A DNA stretch of 64,000 nucleotides from Magnolia sinica (GCF_029962835.1 NC_080574.1:22046001-22110000), one strand, 5' to 3'. Shown: positions 1 to 11,963, counted from the first letter of the stretch. Notes: generated by a model not told the origin, from the letters alone. Translations and numbers: made by a program.

Positions 1-719
1 TTCATTAAGTGGGGTCCACCTGGTCTCTGGATATGCATCAAATTTGGTCTCAACCCATTATATGAGGAGACAAATCAGATGGTCGGATTAGATTTTGAAG
101 GAAACATTGTAGTGGACCCCGCATGTGTGGCATGTGCATTGAGAACATGTATAGCCGCGCCGCACCGGACCACTCAAACCCGTCAAAGTCGGTTTGACCA
201 ACTGTCTTCAGCAAAAACGCAATTGCCATTACAGCGTTCGCACAGCACCATCATCGGTTGCTGTTGTGGGCCCCATACAATGCCCAAACGGACAATCCAA
301 GCCGTCCACCAGAATCCCAGCATCTCTATTGCCAAATTGTAGGTGATCGAATCTCAAAAGAGAGCGCTTATAGAAATATATCTGTTCAAAAGCAGGTTGA
401 ACGACAGAGAAAGATAACGGGTGGGCCTCATCGAAAGAAGGTAAAAATTGTGTATTTCTGACAGAAATCTCGTCCTCCATCCAATGGACGGATTGGATTT
501 CCCAAAATAATGGGAGAATGGGTCCCACCAGCATCACAGCGGAAGGAATCCGCATGCCCTGTTTTCGCACGCCCGGACGCTGTCCGACTTTTGCAGCGGT
601 TTTGGCCCACCATATCTGATCAAATGAAAGATCTGACCCGTCCATCATGAAGATAACTCGGAAACGTCCTAAGGGACGGTCTTTATTTGGAAACTGTGCG
701 AGGAAAGAAGAGTGGTGTT
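1..719. other. Intergenic, no recognised gene
   Basis: Open frames are present on both strands but none shows a known domain, a signal sequence or credible splice-linked coding sequence. From about 820 to 1020 the plus strand becomes a purine-rich GAAGAAAGA tract. I see no gene here. Confidence 0.6.
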
Positions 720-1830
720 GCATCTGAACTGGGTTGTATAAAGAAGTTACGCACGCTGGTGCGTAAAGAACTTTCCACCGACTCTTTGTACGCATCCCAG
801 CACGTCTCTCCACCGGCTATATTGCTATAAGAAAGAGGAAAGAAGGCTCGTTTTGGGGGAGGAGGAAGAAAAACGGATCGAGAGTTTAGAGGAAAGATCC
901 AGAGAAGAGAAAGGGAAGAAAGAAGAGAAGAAAGCAAGAAAGAAAAGAGGGAATTCAAGAGCAGATCCAGGGAGAGCTTGAAGAAGAAAAAGAGAGAAAG
1001 CAAGAGGGAAGAAGGGCTGGTTTTTGGCTAGACGTGGAGTTGAGAACAGAGAGAGAGAGTGGCTGGGAGATTCAACAACAGAGAGCTTGGAAAAAGAGAA
1101 GAAAGAAGGGAAGAATGAAGGTTGTCTTTTATAAATCTTGTCTTTCTTTCTTTCCAGTTGAATCTATAAGTTTCTAAGTTCTTAGCTAGGGCTGAGATGA
1201 AGCCCCTAATTTGAATAACTTTTGTATATGTTGATTTTATTTAAATTTGATTGGATTGTTTCTTTCTCTAGTGTGATTAACCGAAATCTCCGTACTTCTC
1301 CATTCTACGAGCTTAACTAAAGTCTAGTTATGGATGTTGTTTGGAATATTATTCTAGGTGCTTGTGTCTGACCAGGAACAGGTTCCTATAGAGGAAGAAA
1401 CAGGAATCTACATCTCTCCATGCCTGACCATGGATGGAAAGATGTGATCCATATGCTTTAAGGAATTATATATTCTGTGTGCCCGACCAAGGACATAGAG
1501 TGCGCTTTATTTTGATATCAATCTGAATTAGGGTGAATCAACAGGTAAAATAAGGTTTATGATAATTAGGGGTGGATTCTAAAGTCCTAGTCTTCTCCTT
1601 GATTGAATTTTCCTCATTATTCTCGGTTATTTTTCCATTGATTTTTGTTTAGTTTACTCAATTACTATCGCAAATATTTGTTGGATTAGTTAAGAAGAGT
1701 CTTTAATTTTGAATTGTGACAACCAGTCCTCGTGGGAACGATCTCGTAATATGCACCATATTTACATCTGATTTGTATACTTGCGAGTTTAAAATCATTT
1801 AAATCAGGTTGGTTTAAATAAAACATCATG
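720..1830 (+). repeat. Possible retroelement leader or LTR remnant
   Basis: A purine-rich tract is followed by T-rich sequence. Near 1724-1745 there is a phrase (AGTCCTCGTGGGAACGAT) resembling the 'tcctcgtgggatcga' phrase that recurs near the 3' side of many plant Ty3/Gypsy LTRs and leaders. Two partly similar phrases with GACCA and an ACAGG or ACATAG word lie near 1368 and 1420-1500. No coding piece, primer-binding site or second LTR was found, so the assignment is weak. It is fossil non-coding sequence. Confidence 0.3.
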
Positions 1831-2371
1831 ATCTAAGGGTCTACCCATGCATTTACATCAAGGCCAATCCGACCGTAGATCTAGGAGTCTACCTATACAC
1901 TTACACCTCGAAATCTTGAAGAACCTATTGTTCATTGATTTTGACGTTATTATGTATCGACAGTTTAAAATCCAACGAAATGTCGAAAAAAAAAAAAAAC
2001 TCTAATCCAATAATCGACTCGGAGATGATTTTAGGAAATTTAAAATATACTATAAGTGGACTACTAGCACCCTTAATGTACCAATTAGAACCAATCCAAC
2101 CGTCGAATCGACGATAATTGCCAAGTAACGACTAACATTGCGGTTAATGTGGTCCACCAAAGCTGGGATCTGCCTATCATAGTATTACAAAAGGGTTTGA
2201 TGGACCGGATTCATTAAAGACATCACAGGGGGTCCCACACTAGTGGTGTGCGCGCGCCAAGGACACGTACACTCACAGAGCATGGGATCTTCTAGCTCAG
2301 TCAAACCGGGTTTGACCCGAGCTCTCCTGAAAAAGAGAAAAGCTCTCTCTATTTTCCTGCATTACTCTTCA

Positions 2372-2393
2372 GGCGTCCGTTTAAACGGACGCC
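2372..2393. repeat. Perfect 22-bp palindrome
   Basis: The half-site GGCGTCCGTTT is followed directly by its exact reverse complement AAACGGACGCC with no spacer. It lies in an intergenic region with no gene nearby in the window. It could be a dyadic protein-binding site or the junction of two inverted repeat ends. Confidence 0.9.
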
Positions 2394-3502
2394 ATCCGTT
2401 TCGGCTCACCATGGCCTATCATCAAGGACCTTCTTAATGATCCAAATCGTCCATTTGGTCTGGACGAGAGGTCTGACCAAAGCCCTTGATGTTTTGACCC
2501 AAGTCACACACACTTGGGTGAACAATCCCGACCATGAGTGATGCTGCGCATGCGCAGTTTAATTTTGAAAACGGAAATATGTTTTCTATGTTAGCCAGCA
2601 GCACATGTGTGGGATTCTCCCTCAATCCTAACCCTCAATGCAAGTCAATCCTAGTCATTCATTCCTCTCCACACTTTAGGGCTTTCATCTCTTTACAAGA
2701 GCCGCCGCAACCCATCGTCTTGGAAGCAACCAAGAAATGGTGGTCATTCGTCCAAATGGTGGGTCCCACAAGGTCTTTGAGACCCATCTAAGCCATCCAA
2801 AGGCATCAGATCATAGGACAATCCACCCATTGAGAATCTGCCATTGACGGTGGAGTTATCTTCCTCGTTTGGCTAGCAATCCCACCATCTAATCATGTGT
2901 CATAAACATCGATCAGAGGCGATCATTTGGTGGGCCGGGTGATCAGAAATCCATTAATATTGTCCTATCACACAAAACACAAGATATTTAACGTCAAAAA
3001 ACCTTTGCAGGAAAAAACTATGGCACAAAGCGAAAAAGATCCGCTATAATCAAAAGCATTAGACTTTACACCACTCACTTCTTCAATTATGGACGAAATC
3101 TGATCTCTCCTTGCCATGCGCACCTAGGAAAACTCTAGTCCCTTGAAAAAATCCCTTCTCAAGCCTTTATAAGTGTCTAAAACCTTGTCACCTTGCAAAA
3201 CCCTCACCCTTAGAGAAAAAATACTCATTATTCACCAAGCCCTAATCGTATTAGGCCTTAAATACCTCAATTTGTGCTAATCTACATAACCCGTCGGTCG
3301 GACAAAATAGGACATTTAGTCAGTCAAACAAACTGAATCACACATATCAGTCGAACGAAAAACGTACAAATCCTCACAGCATGGAAACTGAGATTTACTC
3401 TTTAATTCAATTGGACCGATGAGAAACTGGTTGAATCGAAAATAACCTTCCCCGCCCTCCCAAATTAACATAATCCAAAGCATCCTGCACAACAATGGTT
3501 TT

Positions 3503-3558
3503 AAGCTACATCCATGAACGGAATTCTAGGTAACCTAGAATTCAAGCTACATCCATGA
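3503..3558. repeat. Perfect 11-bp inverted repeat between 15-bp direct repeats
   Basis: GAATTCTAGGT, one base, then ACCTAGAATTC form a perfect hairpin at 3521-3543. On both sides is the same 15-mer AAGCTACATCCATGA (3503-3517 and 3544-3558). The arrangement resembles a small palindromic insertion with a duplicated target, or a palindromic filler left by break repair. Confidence 0.9.
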
Positions 3559-4783
3559 TTCCGTAAACGGAGCATACTTTGTTTCTTTCAATTGTATTCA
3601 CGATGGATGCACGGTGGTCCCGGCAAAAGAATCAATAACAACTTTTTTCAAGTTGAACGTACGAGAGCATCCATTGTTCATAGGGTTGTAAATAGCGTTT
3701 ACCATGGCAAAATATCCCATTTGTGAATAGATCCTGGCCGTTGATAAGCATCGAAGTACCATTATCCCTAGTGCACTATCCTCCAAGGAACAATTAAGGG
3801 ATTCTCCACCGAGGTTTTGTCTGCATGCTCGACATTTTGGTGCAGGACAAGAGCGGAAATATGAGCCATTAATCCATACAACTTGTCGGTTTCGCCATCG
3901 ACGGACCATGAAAGATTCTCGCCTACATATTCTTAGACCTTTTTTTATGATGAGCGTGACCGTAGCTGTATTTCTAATGAGTGGTTATTTGATATTCTTG
4001 CGGTGTATGACACCTGATATGCTTATGCGCTCTAGAATGGTACAAGTGACATGCATTACTCAAAGTATACGAGTACGCTGTCTGTAATTAACAATCCCAA
4101 ATTCAGATTGGTTTAGCAATGTTAGCCTCTGATTTGTCAATGGTTGTTTGTTGAAATAAAGCCATGGATTTCTTTCATTTTAAACTGTCAGATGATCAAA
4201 TAAATGTAGTTTTCGGCGCATGATAGACATAAACTGAGATCGAATAGTTTAACTGGCCTGACCGGCATATGGGGTGGCTTTGGGTCAAGCTACACAGGAA
4301 GTGAGCTTGGTTTTAAAATGTAGGCCATTTAAGTAAATGGGTCAGACTGTGGTTTAACCATAACCAATCCAACCCATCAATGGGCAGGTCCAGATGGGCT
4401 GACCGGACCTGTCAAAACCAAAAAAGTTAATTGACGCTAAATGTAGATACACCCACGTGATATCTGTTTGTAATTTGTATGTATTCATTAATTGGGTTTG
4501 CCGGCCAAACCTCAAACTACAAATTCCATTCTTAAACCCAAGTGTGGTCATGTGTGGTCTGGTCGAGTTAGTGTGGTCAATCCAGACCCAATTACATGAG
4601 TTAAGTCAGGGTAAGCTATGGCTTGATGAATTTTAACTGGGTTGGGTCAGGACTAAGGTAACGGGTGTCGAGTCAGGAAGAACTGAAATTCTTGGCCTGT
4701 TTGGTAAATGGGTGAGGCACGGTCATTCTACAGTCAAGCCCAAGAGGACAATGGTCCGTGCCACTGACCAGGGTTCCACTTGT

Positions 4784-7226
4784 TGACTCAGGGATGGACG
4801 TGATGAGGTTGATTACTGTCTTCCTTAGGGATAACTACTCCGAATCCACGGAGTTTCTCTGAACTCCTCACGGAGATTCCCAAGTCCACGAGGGAAGAAA
4901 TAGAAAACAATTTCTGATAATTCGAAATAAATTGATTGATGATAAAAATAAATAAATGAATTTATAATAATTTAAATAGTGATATCAAATTTAGGAAAAA
5001 GTTTCAAAATCAAACTCCAACTCAAACTCTCTAAAAAAATGTGACTTACTATAAATAATAAAATTAGTATCTATAGACTGTCATGATTTCTACTAGACTT
5101 CTTGGTTTATGGCCAAAAATAATAAGTGTCCAATTTGGCCTAACCATGTTATTCTTCTAATTTTTTGAAGCCCTTTTCATGTTGGGCATGACTCCTAAAG
5201 GTCAAAGAGTTATGATCAAACTAAAACTTACTATAAATACTAATCCAAAACCTGCTCATTAGATGCATCACCCCAAGATACTCCAGTGCCAAAAAAGCAT
5301 GCTGATCAAAACTTAGGTGATCCACAACACAGGAACGAACTAGGAGGGGATGCGCACCTTTGGTTTTTTTTGGAGACTTGCCATGTTGTGTACATGAAAT
5401 CCAATCCATTCATATCTTTCATGTGGGATGAAGGTTCAATCCAAAAATAGCAGATTTTTGTTAGTGCACTTACTTGTGTACTTTGTTTGTCAATTACATG
5501 AGTTTGTGTCAGGAAGTCGGTTGAACTCTTAGAAGCTAAAAACTAAAGACACAAGAGGATGTGGAGCATCGAGGAACGAAGAACAAGTATATGAGATGCA
5601 TCGGTGACCCTAACCATTGACCCAAAACAACCCTGAACCTCTAGATGATCTTAGCTTAATAGGTCAACCTTGTTTGACCATTTATTACCCTTAGAAGCCC
5701 CATTTGAACTAGCTTAAATAGGCTATAAAAATCTCGAGCTATTGTTAAATGAATTGTCGATTGTACCCCTCCTATAAATTGTGTCATCTTCCGTGAATTA
5801 GATTCTGACATGTCGTTTCGTGTTGCCAACCGCTGAAATTCTTCAATGTAATCTATGACGGTTCAATTTTCTTATCGGCAATTCTGGTATTGTTGAAATA
5901 ATATCTACTCATAATCATTGGGAAGAAATCGTTATCGAAGAAGACGTCTCATCCGTGGCCATGATGAGATGGGTGCCTTGTTCTGGCGGGCTCGTGAGAG
6001 TTGTAATTGCTCCCACCATGTAGAAGCACCAGATTTTAATTTAAACGCTACCAATTTTACCTTTTTATGATCTGGCACGTCCATATAATAAAAATATGTC
6101 TCTACTTCGACTAGCCAATTGAGGAAATCTTCGATGCGTAACAAACTATTAAAACTAGAAAGTTCTTGTCGCTAGAACTTGAATCATCTAGTATAGCCCT
6201 ACGGTTTGCCACTGGTAGTGCTCTATGAAAATCGGAGTTGTGTCGTATAGTAACCACGGGAGGTGGAGCAACCACGGGCGGTGGAGCACCGCCTAGAGCT
6301 CGAGGCAGAAGTAGCGCATCGGGAAGACAGTTGAGGGTTACTTGTAGCCCTTGCATGGTCAACTGACTCTCCCAGTGGAAAGCTTAAATTCTTTCTACAA
6401 AATCACGAATCCCTAGATCACCGTCCACATAATTTTGACTCATACATTCGTTGTTTGCCACCGGCGAGAAGGAAATCTTCACTCTGATACCAATTGACAC
6501 AGGGATGAACGTGATGAGGTCGAGCACCGTCTCCCTCGAAAGGATAACTGTTTTGAATCCACGGAACTTTTCTGGATTCCTCACAGAGGCTTCTCGAATC
6601 CACGATAAAGAAAGCAAACAAAATAGAAAATAAATTCGAAATTGATTAATGCGTGAAATAAATGAGTTCACAACCCTTTAAATAGGGGTAGCAAGCAATG
6701 AGAGAGAAATCAGAAGCAAACTATAACTAAAACTCTTAGAATTTGGAACTTACTATAAATAGTAAACTTACTATTTATAGATGGTCGTGATGTCTGCTAG
6801 TGCACAAGGTTTTCGGCCGAAAATAGTAAGTGTTCTATTTGGCTTCACCAAGTTGTTCTCCTAATTATTCTAAGCCCTTTTCATGTTGGACACAACTCCT
6901 AAATTCCAATGGATGAAGAGTTATAATCAAGCTAAAATTTACTATTTATAGTAAAAACGAAATTAAAATAGGGAAAAAACAGTCGATCTAGGGGTATTTC
7001 ACAAATCCGCCTTGCGTAACCCGGCATAGCGGGGTTGGTTGGCTAAAGTAGCTCGTTCTACCCCAAAATCAAATATTTTATGCCCAATAACCCATTCCGG
7101 ATTGTGAGATACGCTCGATCTAAGGTCCAACGGTCCAAATCACCTTTATCATCGACCGGGCCTTTTCTAATCCATCTTGGACATGAAAGTGTCCACGACC
7201 CGCTCTACATCAATTGAACCCTAACA
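4784..7226 (-). mobile_element. Ty3/Gypsy LTR retrotransposon fossil
   Basis: Two related terminal repeats flank an internal piece. One runs about 4784-5250 (incomplete), the other about 6495-7226; on the minus strand it begins TGTTAGGGTTC and ends CCTGTGTCA. Just inside is a primer-binding site TGGTATCAGAG (minus strand, about 6482-6492), the initiator-methionine tRNA type. A gag piece lies at about 5932-6362, with the retrotransposon gag motif WWEQL and surrounding family wording. No protease, RT or integrase is left. The element is broken, much of its internal part is missing, and its two LTRs have visibly diverged, so it is old. About 5450-5860 looks like unrelated inserted sequence. Confidence 0.8.
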
Positions 7227-7439
7227 CGAATCGAAGTCAAATCGAATTAGTACGGTGACTCAATTACTTTGATGTTGATGTTGCTCACCAAGTGTTTGAT
7301 GAAATGACTCAACAAAGTGTTGGCTAGTGGCAAGAAAGGTATGTATATGAAAAAAATACCATTTTTTCTTGATTTTGATATTGCCTCCAAGGTGTTTGAT
7401 GAAATACTTGTAAATAGCGGTGGCTATTTTACATATATT

Positions 7440-7597
7440 GAGAAATTGAAAGTATACAACATGTGTTTGTGAAAATGTCACATAGGCTCGAACTCGGCTC
7501 AAATTGGCTTGAGCTGCTGATTGAACCGAGCCCAATTAGCCAGTCAAGCTGGAGGATCAAGGGCCAGCTCGACTCGGTTCGAATCAGTGTACACCCC
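7440..7597. repeat. Possible hAT-type element end remnant
   Basis: GGCTCGA/CTCGG-rich sequence ends in GTGTACACCCCTA, the mirror of the TAGGGGTGYACA end common in plant hAT-type non-autonomous elements. No partner end was found, so this is a one-sided remnant. Confidence 0.35.
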
Positions 7598-7694
7598 TAA
7601 TTAACTATTAACTATTGACTTTGAATTGACGATTAAATTATAAATTTAGATCCTCTTATTTCTTTGATGGCTTAAGAGACAAAATTTCCATAAG

Positions 7695-8560
7695 GGCCTG
7701 TTTGGCCGGACCGATCCCACAGTATTAGGAGGGATGGGATCATGATATCCCAGGATATGCATGACGAGCCAAACAGACCCGATGAACTTGTCCGAGATAT
7801 AACTAAATCCTATGGATTTTAAAACAATCCACTGACATTACCTTAAAATTGATCCCATCCCTTGGTTGGACGGATTGGAAGGTAAAATCCCGAGATATAC
7901 TGGGCGTGCCAAACAGATCCAGTGAACTTGTCCCGGGATATAGCAATCCCATGGATCTTAAACCAATCCACTGACACCACCATCATTACCTTAAAATCCA
8001 TCCCATCCCTCCTAATCCCACGGGATTCACCCGGCCAAACAGGCTGAAATGCGTAGAAATTAGAAACGAACGACAAAAGCACTCTGCCCTACATGACCAA
8101 CAAAGACAAAAGCTATGGGAATCGAATGGAATAGAACTCTCCTGTTTCGCCAGGCAGATTGGATGCGATTGGAAGGGATTGGAACATAGATCCCGGATTG
8201 GCCAGGCGTGCGAAACAGACACGGGATCCTAATCCCGATTCCGGGATATAGCAATCCCATGGATGTTAAGACAATCCACTGACATTATCATCGTTATCTT
8301 TAAATCCCATCCAATCCACCTTAATCCTTTCAAAATTGCGTGGGAGCGTGTTTGGTTCGAGGGATTGAAAGGGATTGGAATGCTTAATCCCGGGATTGGC
8401 CGGGCGTGCCAAACAGACCGGATATAGCAACTCCGGGATACAGCGATCCCATAGATATTGCAGCAATCCACTGACACAGCTATCATTACCTTGAAATCCG
8501 TGAAATCCACTCAAACACCATCCAATCCCATCCAAACTGCCCGGCCAAACAGGCCAGGAA
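7695..8560. repeat. Cluster of four related MITE-like repeats
   Basis: The left end GGGCCTGTTTGGCCGG (about 7694) is matched by an inverted end at about 8028-8045, and the TIR continues inward through TTAGGAGGGATGGGAT. A similar inverted end (CCGGCCAAACAGGCC) closes a further unit near 8553. A shared core reads roughly: GCCAAACAGA, GGGATATAGCAATCC, AATCCACTGACA, ACCTTAAAATCC. It recurs four times, starting near 7770, 7909, 8208 and 8409. No coding capacity is recognised. This looks like serial insertion or tandem growth of one non-autonomous DNA element. Confidence 0.7.
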
Positions 8561-8850
8561 ACTTGTTCCATCCGTTGGTTTGTTTTTATAACTGAGGATA
8601 AGCCAAAAGGCCGATGTGCCTGATTTCATGACATGTCAATTTGTATGATATGACTTTCGTGATAGACCGCCTGGATCCTACAGTTTCTGTTACTTTATGT
8701 GCGTGGGCATGCGCCTTGGATAGTACTACCCAAATTTTTATTTATACCATTTTCAAAATGAGGTGCGTCGTACACTTTTTATAGGTGGTGCTAACGCATT
8801 GGAACCTCCAAAATCATACTTATCTCGAAACCATTTATTCTGAGGCTATC

Positions 8851-9330
8851 GGGAGCGGATTAAGTGTGACCCCGGATACACCAAGGTCGGTGGGACCCTT
8901 GAATATGGGGCTTATAGTGATGTATATGCCTTAAATCCACACCGTCCAACCATTTTGAAAGTTCATTTTAGGATATTATTCCAAAAATAAAGGTTACTAA
9001 AATCTTATGTGGACCACACCACATGAAACAGTTGTGATTGAATCCCCATTATTAAAAACTTCATGGATTCCACCGTAATGTTTATTTGCCATCCAACCTG
9101 TTAATAAGAAGAGACGGCACAAGTATCATTTTGACTGAAAGCTTTTGTGGCCCGTAAGAAGTTTTTGATGGTCAATCACCGCTGTTTCCTGTATTCTGGT
9201 ATATCTTGGATCTTGAACTGCTTTATTTTTTAAATCATGCTCATAGATTTAGTAAAATACATCACAGTGGGCCCCACACTCAGGAGTCCCATCCACCTCG
9301 GTGGATCCGGGTATCACCCACTCCGCTCCC
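8851..9330. mobile_element. Mutator-type MITE, TIR GGGAGCGGATTA
   Basis: The left end GGGAGCGGATTAAGTG is mirrored at the right end (..CACTCCGCTCCC). The flanks are 9-bp target duplications, GAGGCTATC (8842-8850) and GTGGCTATC (9331-9339), differing at one base; 9 bp is the Mutator (MULE) duplication length. The interior carries the 'GTGGGCCCCAC ... TGGACCACACCAC ...' core shared by many elements here. There is no coding sequence. It lies about 500 bp upstream of the start codon of the beta-propeller gene and could carry or disturb promoter sequence. Confidence 0.8.
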
Positions 9331-9339
9331 GTGGCTATC

Positions 9340-9824
9340 ACCCAATGGCTGAAATTCACGGAGAAAATCAAGAGGACAGCATTCGACCTCCATGATGATA
9401 ATTTATTATCATACTCTATCAACAATTTGGACCAGTAGATTACGGTGCAACTATTACATTCGTACGGTTGAAGAGTCACGATTATTTTTGAACGGTGCTA
9501 ACCTAGCTCTGACAACTTGCACGTGCCTCACTACACGTGTTTCTAAAGGATAGCTCTTATCAGGCAATTTTGTCCATGTGGCAAGCGACTCAGAAAATGG
9601 ATGGTTATTAAAAGATGTTCTAATGTATGGACGGATAGGATTATCAATCGGTGTGATTGTTGCATAATAGCCATGAAATGTACGCTGGACGGAATGGACA
9701 GTCCAAATCCGATGATTGGACTTTCCGAGTATCCTGGTGCAACCAGGAGCACTGGATCATTTTTCTTATCAAATAAAGCTCAGCTTATCAGGAGAGCTGG
9801 CGGAGAGAGCGTGCGAGTAAAAAA
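9340..9824 (+). promoter_or_regulatory. Presumed promoter and 5' UTR of the beta-propeller gene
   Basis: This stretch lies between the Mutator-type MITE and the start codon. It contains no recognised gene. A G-box-like CACGTG sits near 9521 and a second ACACGTG near 9535. No clear TATA box was singled out. The role is inferred from position only. Confidence 0.4.
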
Positions 9825-11963
9825 ATGAATTCCGGAAAATCTCTTCCACTGCTGCTGCGGCTGCTACCGCTGCTGCTCCACTTCTTCTCGTGCAGCAGTG
9901 AAGATGGAAGGAACAGCATCGTCTTCACTACTCTGGGCCGAGCTCACTACGCCTTCGACATCTACTCCGTCCATATCCCAACCGTCTCCCTCCTCTCCCA
10001 ATCAACACCGTCCAACGAGCTGCTACTAACGGACGGAGAGTCCGTCAACTACAACGGCTACTTCCCTGACGACCCGTCCTCGCTCCTTTCCCTCCTCTCC
10101 TCACCTCACCCAATCGTTAACCAAGCAGTCGTGTACGTCACCGAGCGGAACGGCTCCTCCAACATCTACCTGGACGCCCACCTTCATCAGAGCCGTCCAT
10201 CTGAATCGGAGGAGGAGGGAAGAAGAGCCGCCCTTGAGGAGGTCCCTTATCGTGTCCAGATTCCTCTGCTGCAATCTCAATCGAACGATGTCCGTTTTTA
10301 CATGAAAGATAGACCGTCGATCTCCGGCGATCATCTGATCTATGTCTCGACGCATGAAAAGTCGGAATTGCCTAGGAAGAGCTGGGCCGCGGTGTATTCG
10401 TCCGATCTCCGGACAGGCGGGACCCAGCGGTTGACCCCTTATGGGATCGCCGATTTCAGCCCGGCGGTCTCCCCGTCGGGCGAATGGACGGCTGTGGCTT
10501 CTGCAGGGGAGAGAGGATGGGAAGGGGAAGTTGAGGATCTCAAGACCGATGTCTACGTGTTTCGGACCCGCGACGGATCAGAGAGGGTGAAGATCGTCGA
10601 TCACGGTGGCTGGCCTACTTGGGCCGACGATCGGACGCTTTTCTTCCATCGCGAGAGCGACGACGGATGGTGGAGCATCTACAAAGCAGTGCTCCCTCGA
10701 CGAAGCTCACGCCGAGTCGACTCGGTAGTCGTCAAACGAGTCACACCGCCCGGCTTCCATGCATTCACTCCCACTGCTGCTCGGAATGGAAAATTCATCT
10801 CGATCGCCACCAGAAGGCCCACCTCTGAATTCCGTCACATCGAACTGTTCGATCTTGCAAACAAGGTGTTCGTCGAAATCACCAGACCAATCTCTCCCAA
10901 TACTCACCATTTCAACCCATTCATCTCCCCAGATTCCACCCGAATTGGCTACCACAGGTGCAGAGGCCGCAGCAACAGAAGCCCTCTGCTCCTTGAGAAT
11001 CTCCAGAACCCATTGCCTGGCGTCTCTCTATTCAGAATCGATGGCTCCTTCCCTTCTTTCTCTCCTAACGGAGACCGGATCGCCTACGTTTCATTCCCGG
11101 GTCTCTCCGTGGTGAACAGCGACGGCTCAGATAAGAGGGAGGTCTTCAGCGGCGCTGCATTCGCCACTGCCTGGGACTGGAAACGAAAGGGCGTGATCTA
11201 CACCAGCCACGGCCCCGAATTCGCCTCAGAAAGCACCGAGGTCGATATCATCTCCATCAATCTTGAAGAGAAGGCAGAAAACGGGCTATCCTTCTCATCC
11301 TACTCATACAAGAAACTAACCACAGGAGGCGAAAACAATGCCTTCCCCTCTCCATCACCAGATGGGAAGTGGGTCGTGTTCCGATCGGGCCGATCAGGCC
11401 ACAAGAACCTCTACATCATGGACGCGATCGAAGGCGAGAAGGCGTCGATCCGACGGTTGACGGATGGACCATGGACGGACACTATGTGCAACTGGTCGCC
11501 GGACGGTGAATGGATCGCATTCTCGTCCGATCGTCATGATCCGGGCGGGGGCAGCTTCGCTCTCTACTTCATCCGGCCCGATGGATCGGGCCTCAAGAGG
11601 GTGGTCCATAGTGCGGACGGTGGTAGGACGAACCATCCATGGTTCAGCCCTGACTCCAAGAGCCTTATATTCACCAGTGATTATGCTGGGGTTTCAGCTG
11701 AGCCAATTGCGAATCCGCATCATTATCAGCCGTACGGGGATATATTCATCGCGAAATCGGACGGTTCTGGAATACAGCGGCTCACCCACAACTCGTATGA
11801 GGATGGGACACCAGCTTGGGGCCCCACCTTCATGAGGCCCGTTGATGTGGTGGAGGGCCCTCCTGGGGGTCCTAAGTGCAACTTCGACGATTGCCACTGG
11901 CTTGCAATAAAGAAGCGTGATGGGCTTTCTGTGGCAAGCAATCCCACGTGTGGAACGCCATAG
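9825..11963 (+). CDS. TolB-like beta-propeller (DPP6 N-terminal-like) protein, probably secreted
   Basis: Intronless 712-residue protein. The first about 25 residues (MNSGKSLPLLLRLLPLLL...) form a hydrophobic signal peptide ending near a Ser/Cys-rich cleavage zone. The rest is a series of WD40-like PD40/TolB blades. Their signatures recur: SPAVSPSGEW (about 212), FISPDSTRIGYHR (about 365), FSPNGDRIAYV (about 413), PSPSPDGKWVVFRSG (about 505), NWSPDGEWIAFSSD (about 555), FSPDSKSLIFTSD (about 605), followed by GDIFIAKSDGSGIQRLTH. This is the organisation of the plant family annotated as DPP6 N-terminal domain-like or TolB-related proteins, which lack the alpha/beta-hydrolase domain of dipeptidyl peptidases. 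A propeller alone predicts binding rather than catalysis; the ligand is unknown. The ATG at 9825 is the first in frame and directly begins the signal peptide. The coding sequence is GC-rich against AT-rich flanks, normal for an intronless plant gene. Confidence 0.9.
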   Translation: MNSGKSLPLLLRLLPLLLHFFSCSSEDGRNSIVFTTLGRAHYAFDIYSVHIPTVSLLSQSTPSNELLLTDGESVNYNGYFPDDPSSLLSLLSSPHPIVNQAVVYVTERNGSSNIYLDAHLHQSRPSESEEEGRRAALEEVPYRVQIPLLQSQSNDVRFYMKDRPSISGDHLIYVSTHEKSELPRKSWAAVYSSDLRTGGTQRLTPYGIADFSPAVSPSGEWTAVASAGERGWEGEVEDLKTDVYVFRTRDGSERVKIVDHGGWPTWADDRTLFFHRESDDGWWSIYKAVLPRRSSRRVDSVVVKRVTPPGFHAFTPTAARNGKFISIATRRPTSEFRHIELFDLANKVFVEITRPISPNTHHFNPFISPDSTRIGYHRCRGRSNRSPLLLENLQNPLPGVSLFRIDGSFPSFSPNGDRIAYVSFPGLSVVNSDGSDKREVFSGAAFATAWDWKRKGVIYTSHGPEFASESTEVDIISINLEEKAENGLSFSSYSYKKLTTGGENNAFPSPSPDGKWVVFRSGRSGHKNLYIMDAIEGEKASIRRLTDGPWTDTMCNWSPDGEWIAFSSDRHDPGGGSFALYFIRPDGSGLKRVVHSADGGRTNHPWFSPDSKSLIFTSDYAGVSAEPIANPHHYQPYGDIFIAKSDGSGIQRLTHNSYEDGTPAWGPTFMRPVDVVEGPPGGPKCNFDDCHWLAIKKRDGLSVASNPTCGTP

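Larger units (their letters stand above)
1831..4783. other. Intergenic, no recognised gene, two perfect palindromes
   Basis: About 3 kb without a recognisable gene. A minus-strand frame at 3598-3909 has a cysteine cluster (CPAPKCRACRQ) but matches no zinc-binding family I can name. Two perfect palindromes (2372-2393 and 3521-3543) are listed separately. Sequence near 4560-4740 has GGTC/GGGTC-rich wording like degraded hAT ends. Confidence 0.5.

Noticed and set aside
229-1003. Long minus-strand frames over the first kilobase
   Set aside because: Low-complexity Leu/Ser/Phe runs come from the purine-rich tract on the other strand; no domain or codon pattern supports a gene.
3598-3909. Minus-strand frame with a Cys cluster (CPAPKCRACRQ), considered as a zinc finger or replication-protein-A-like fragment
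   Set aside because: Spacing fits no family I recognise and there is no flanking coding support.
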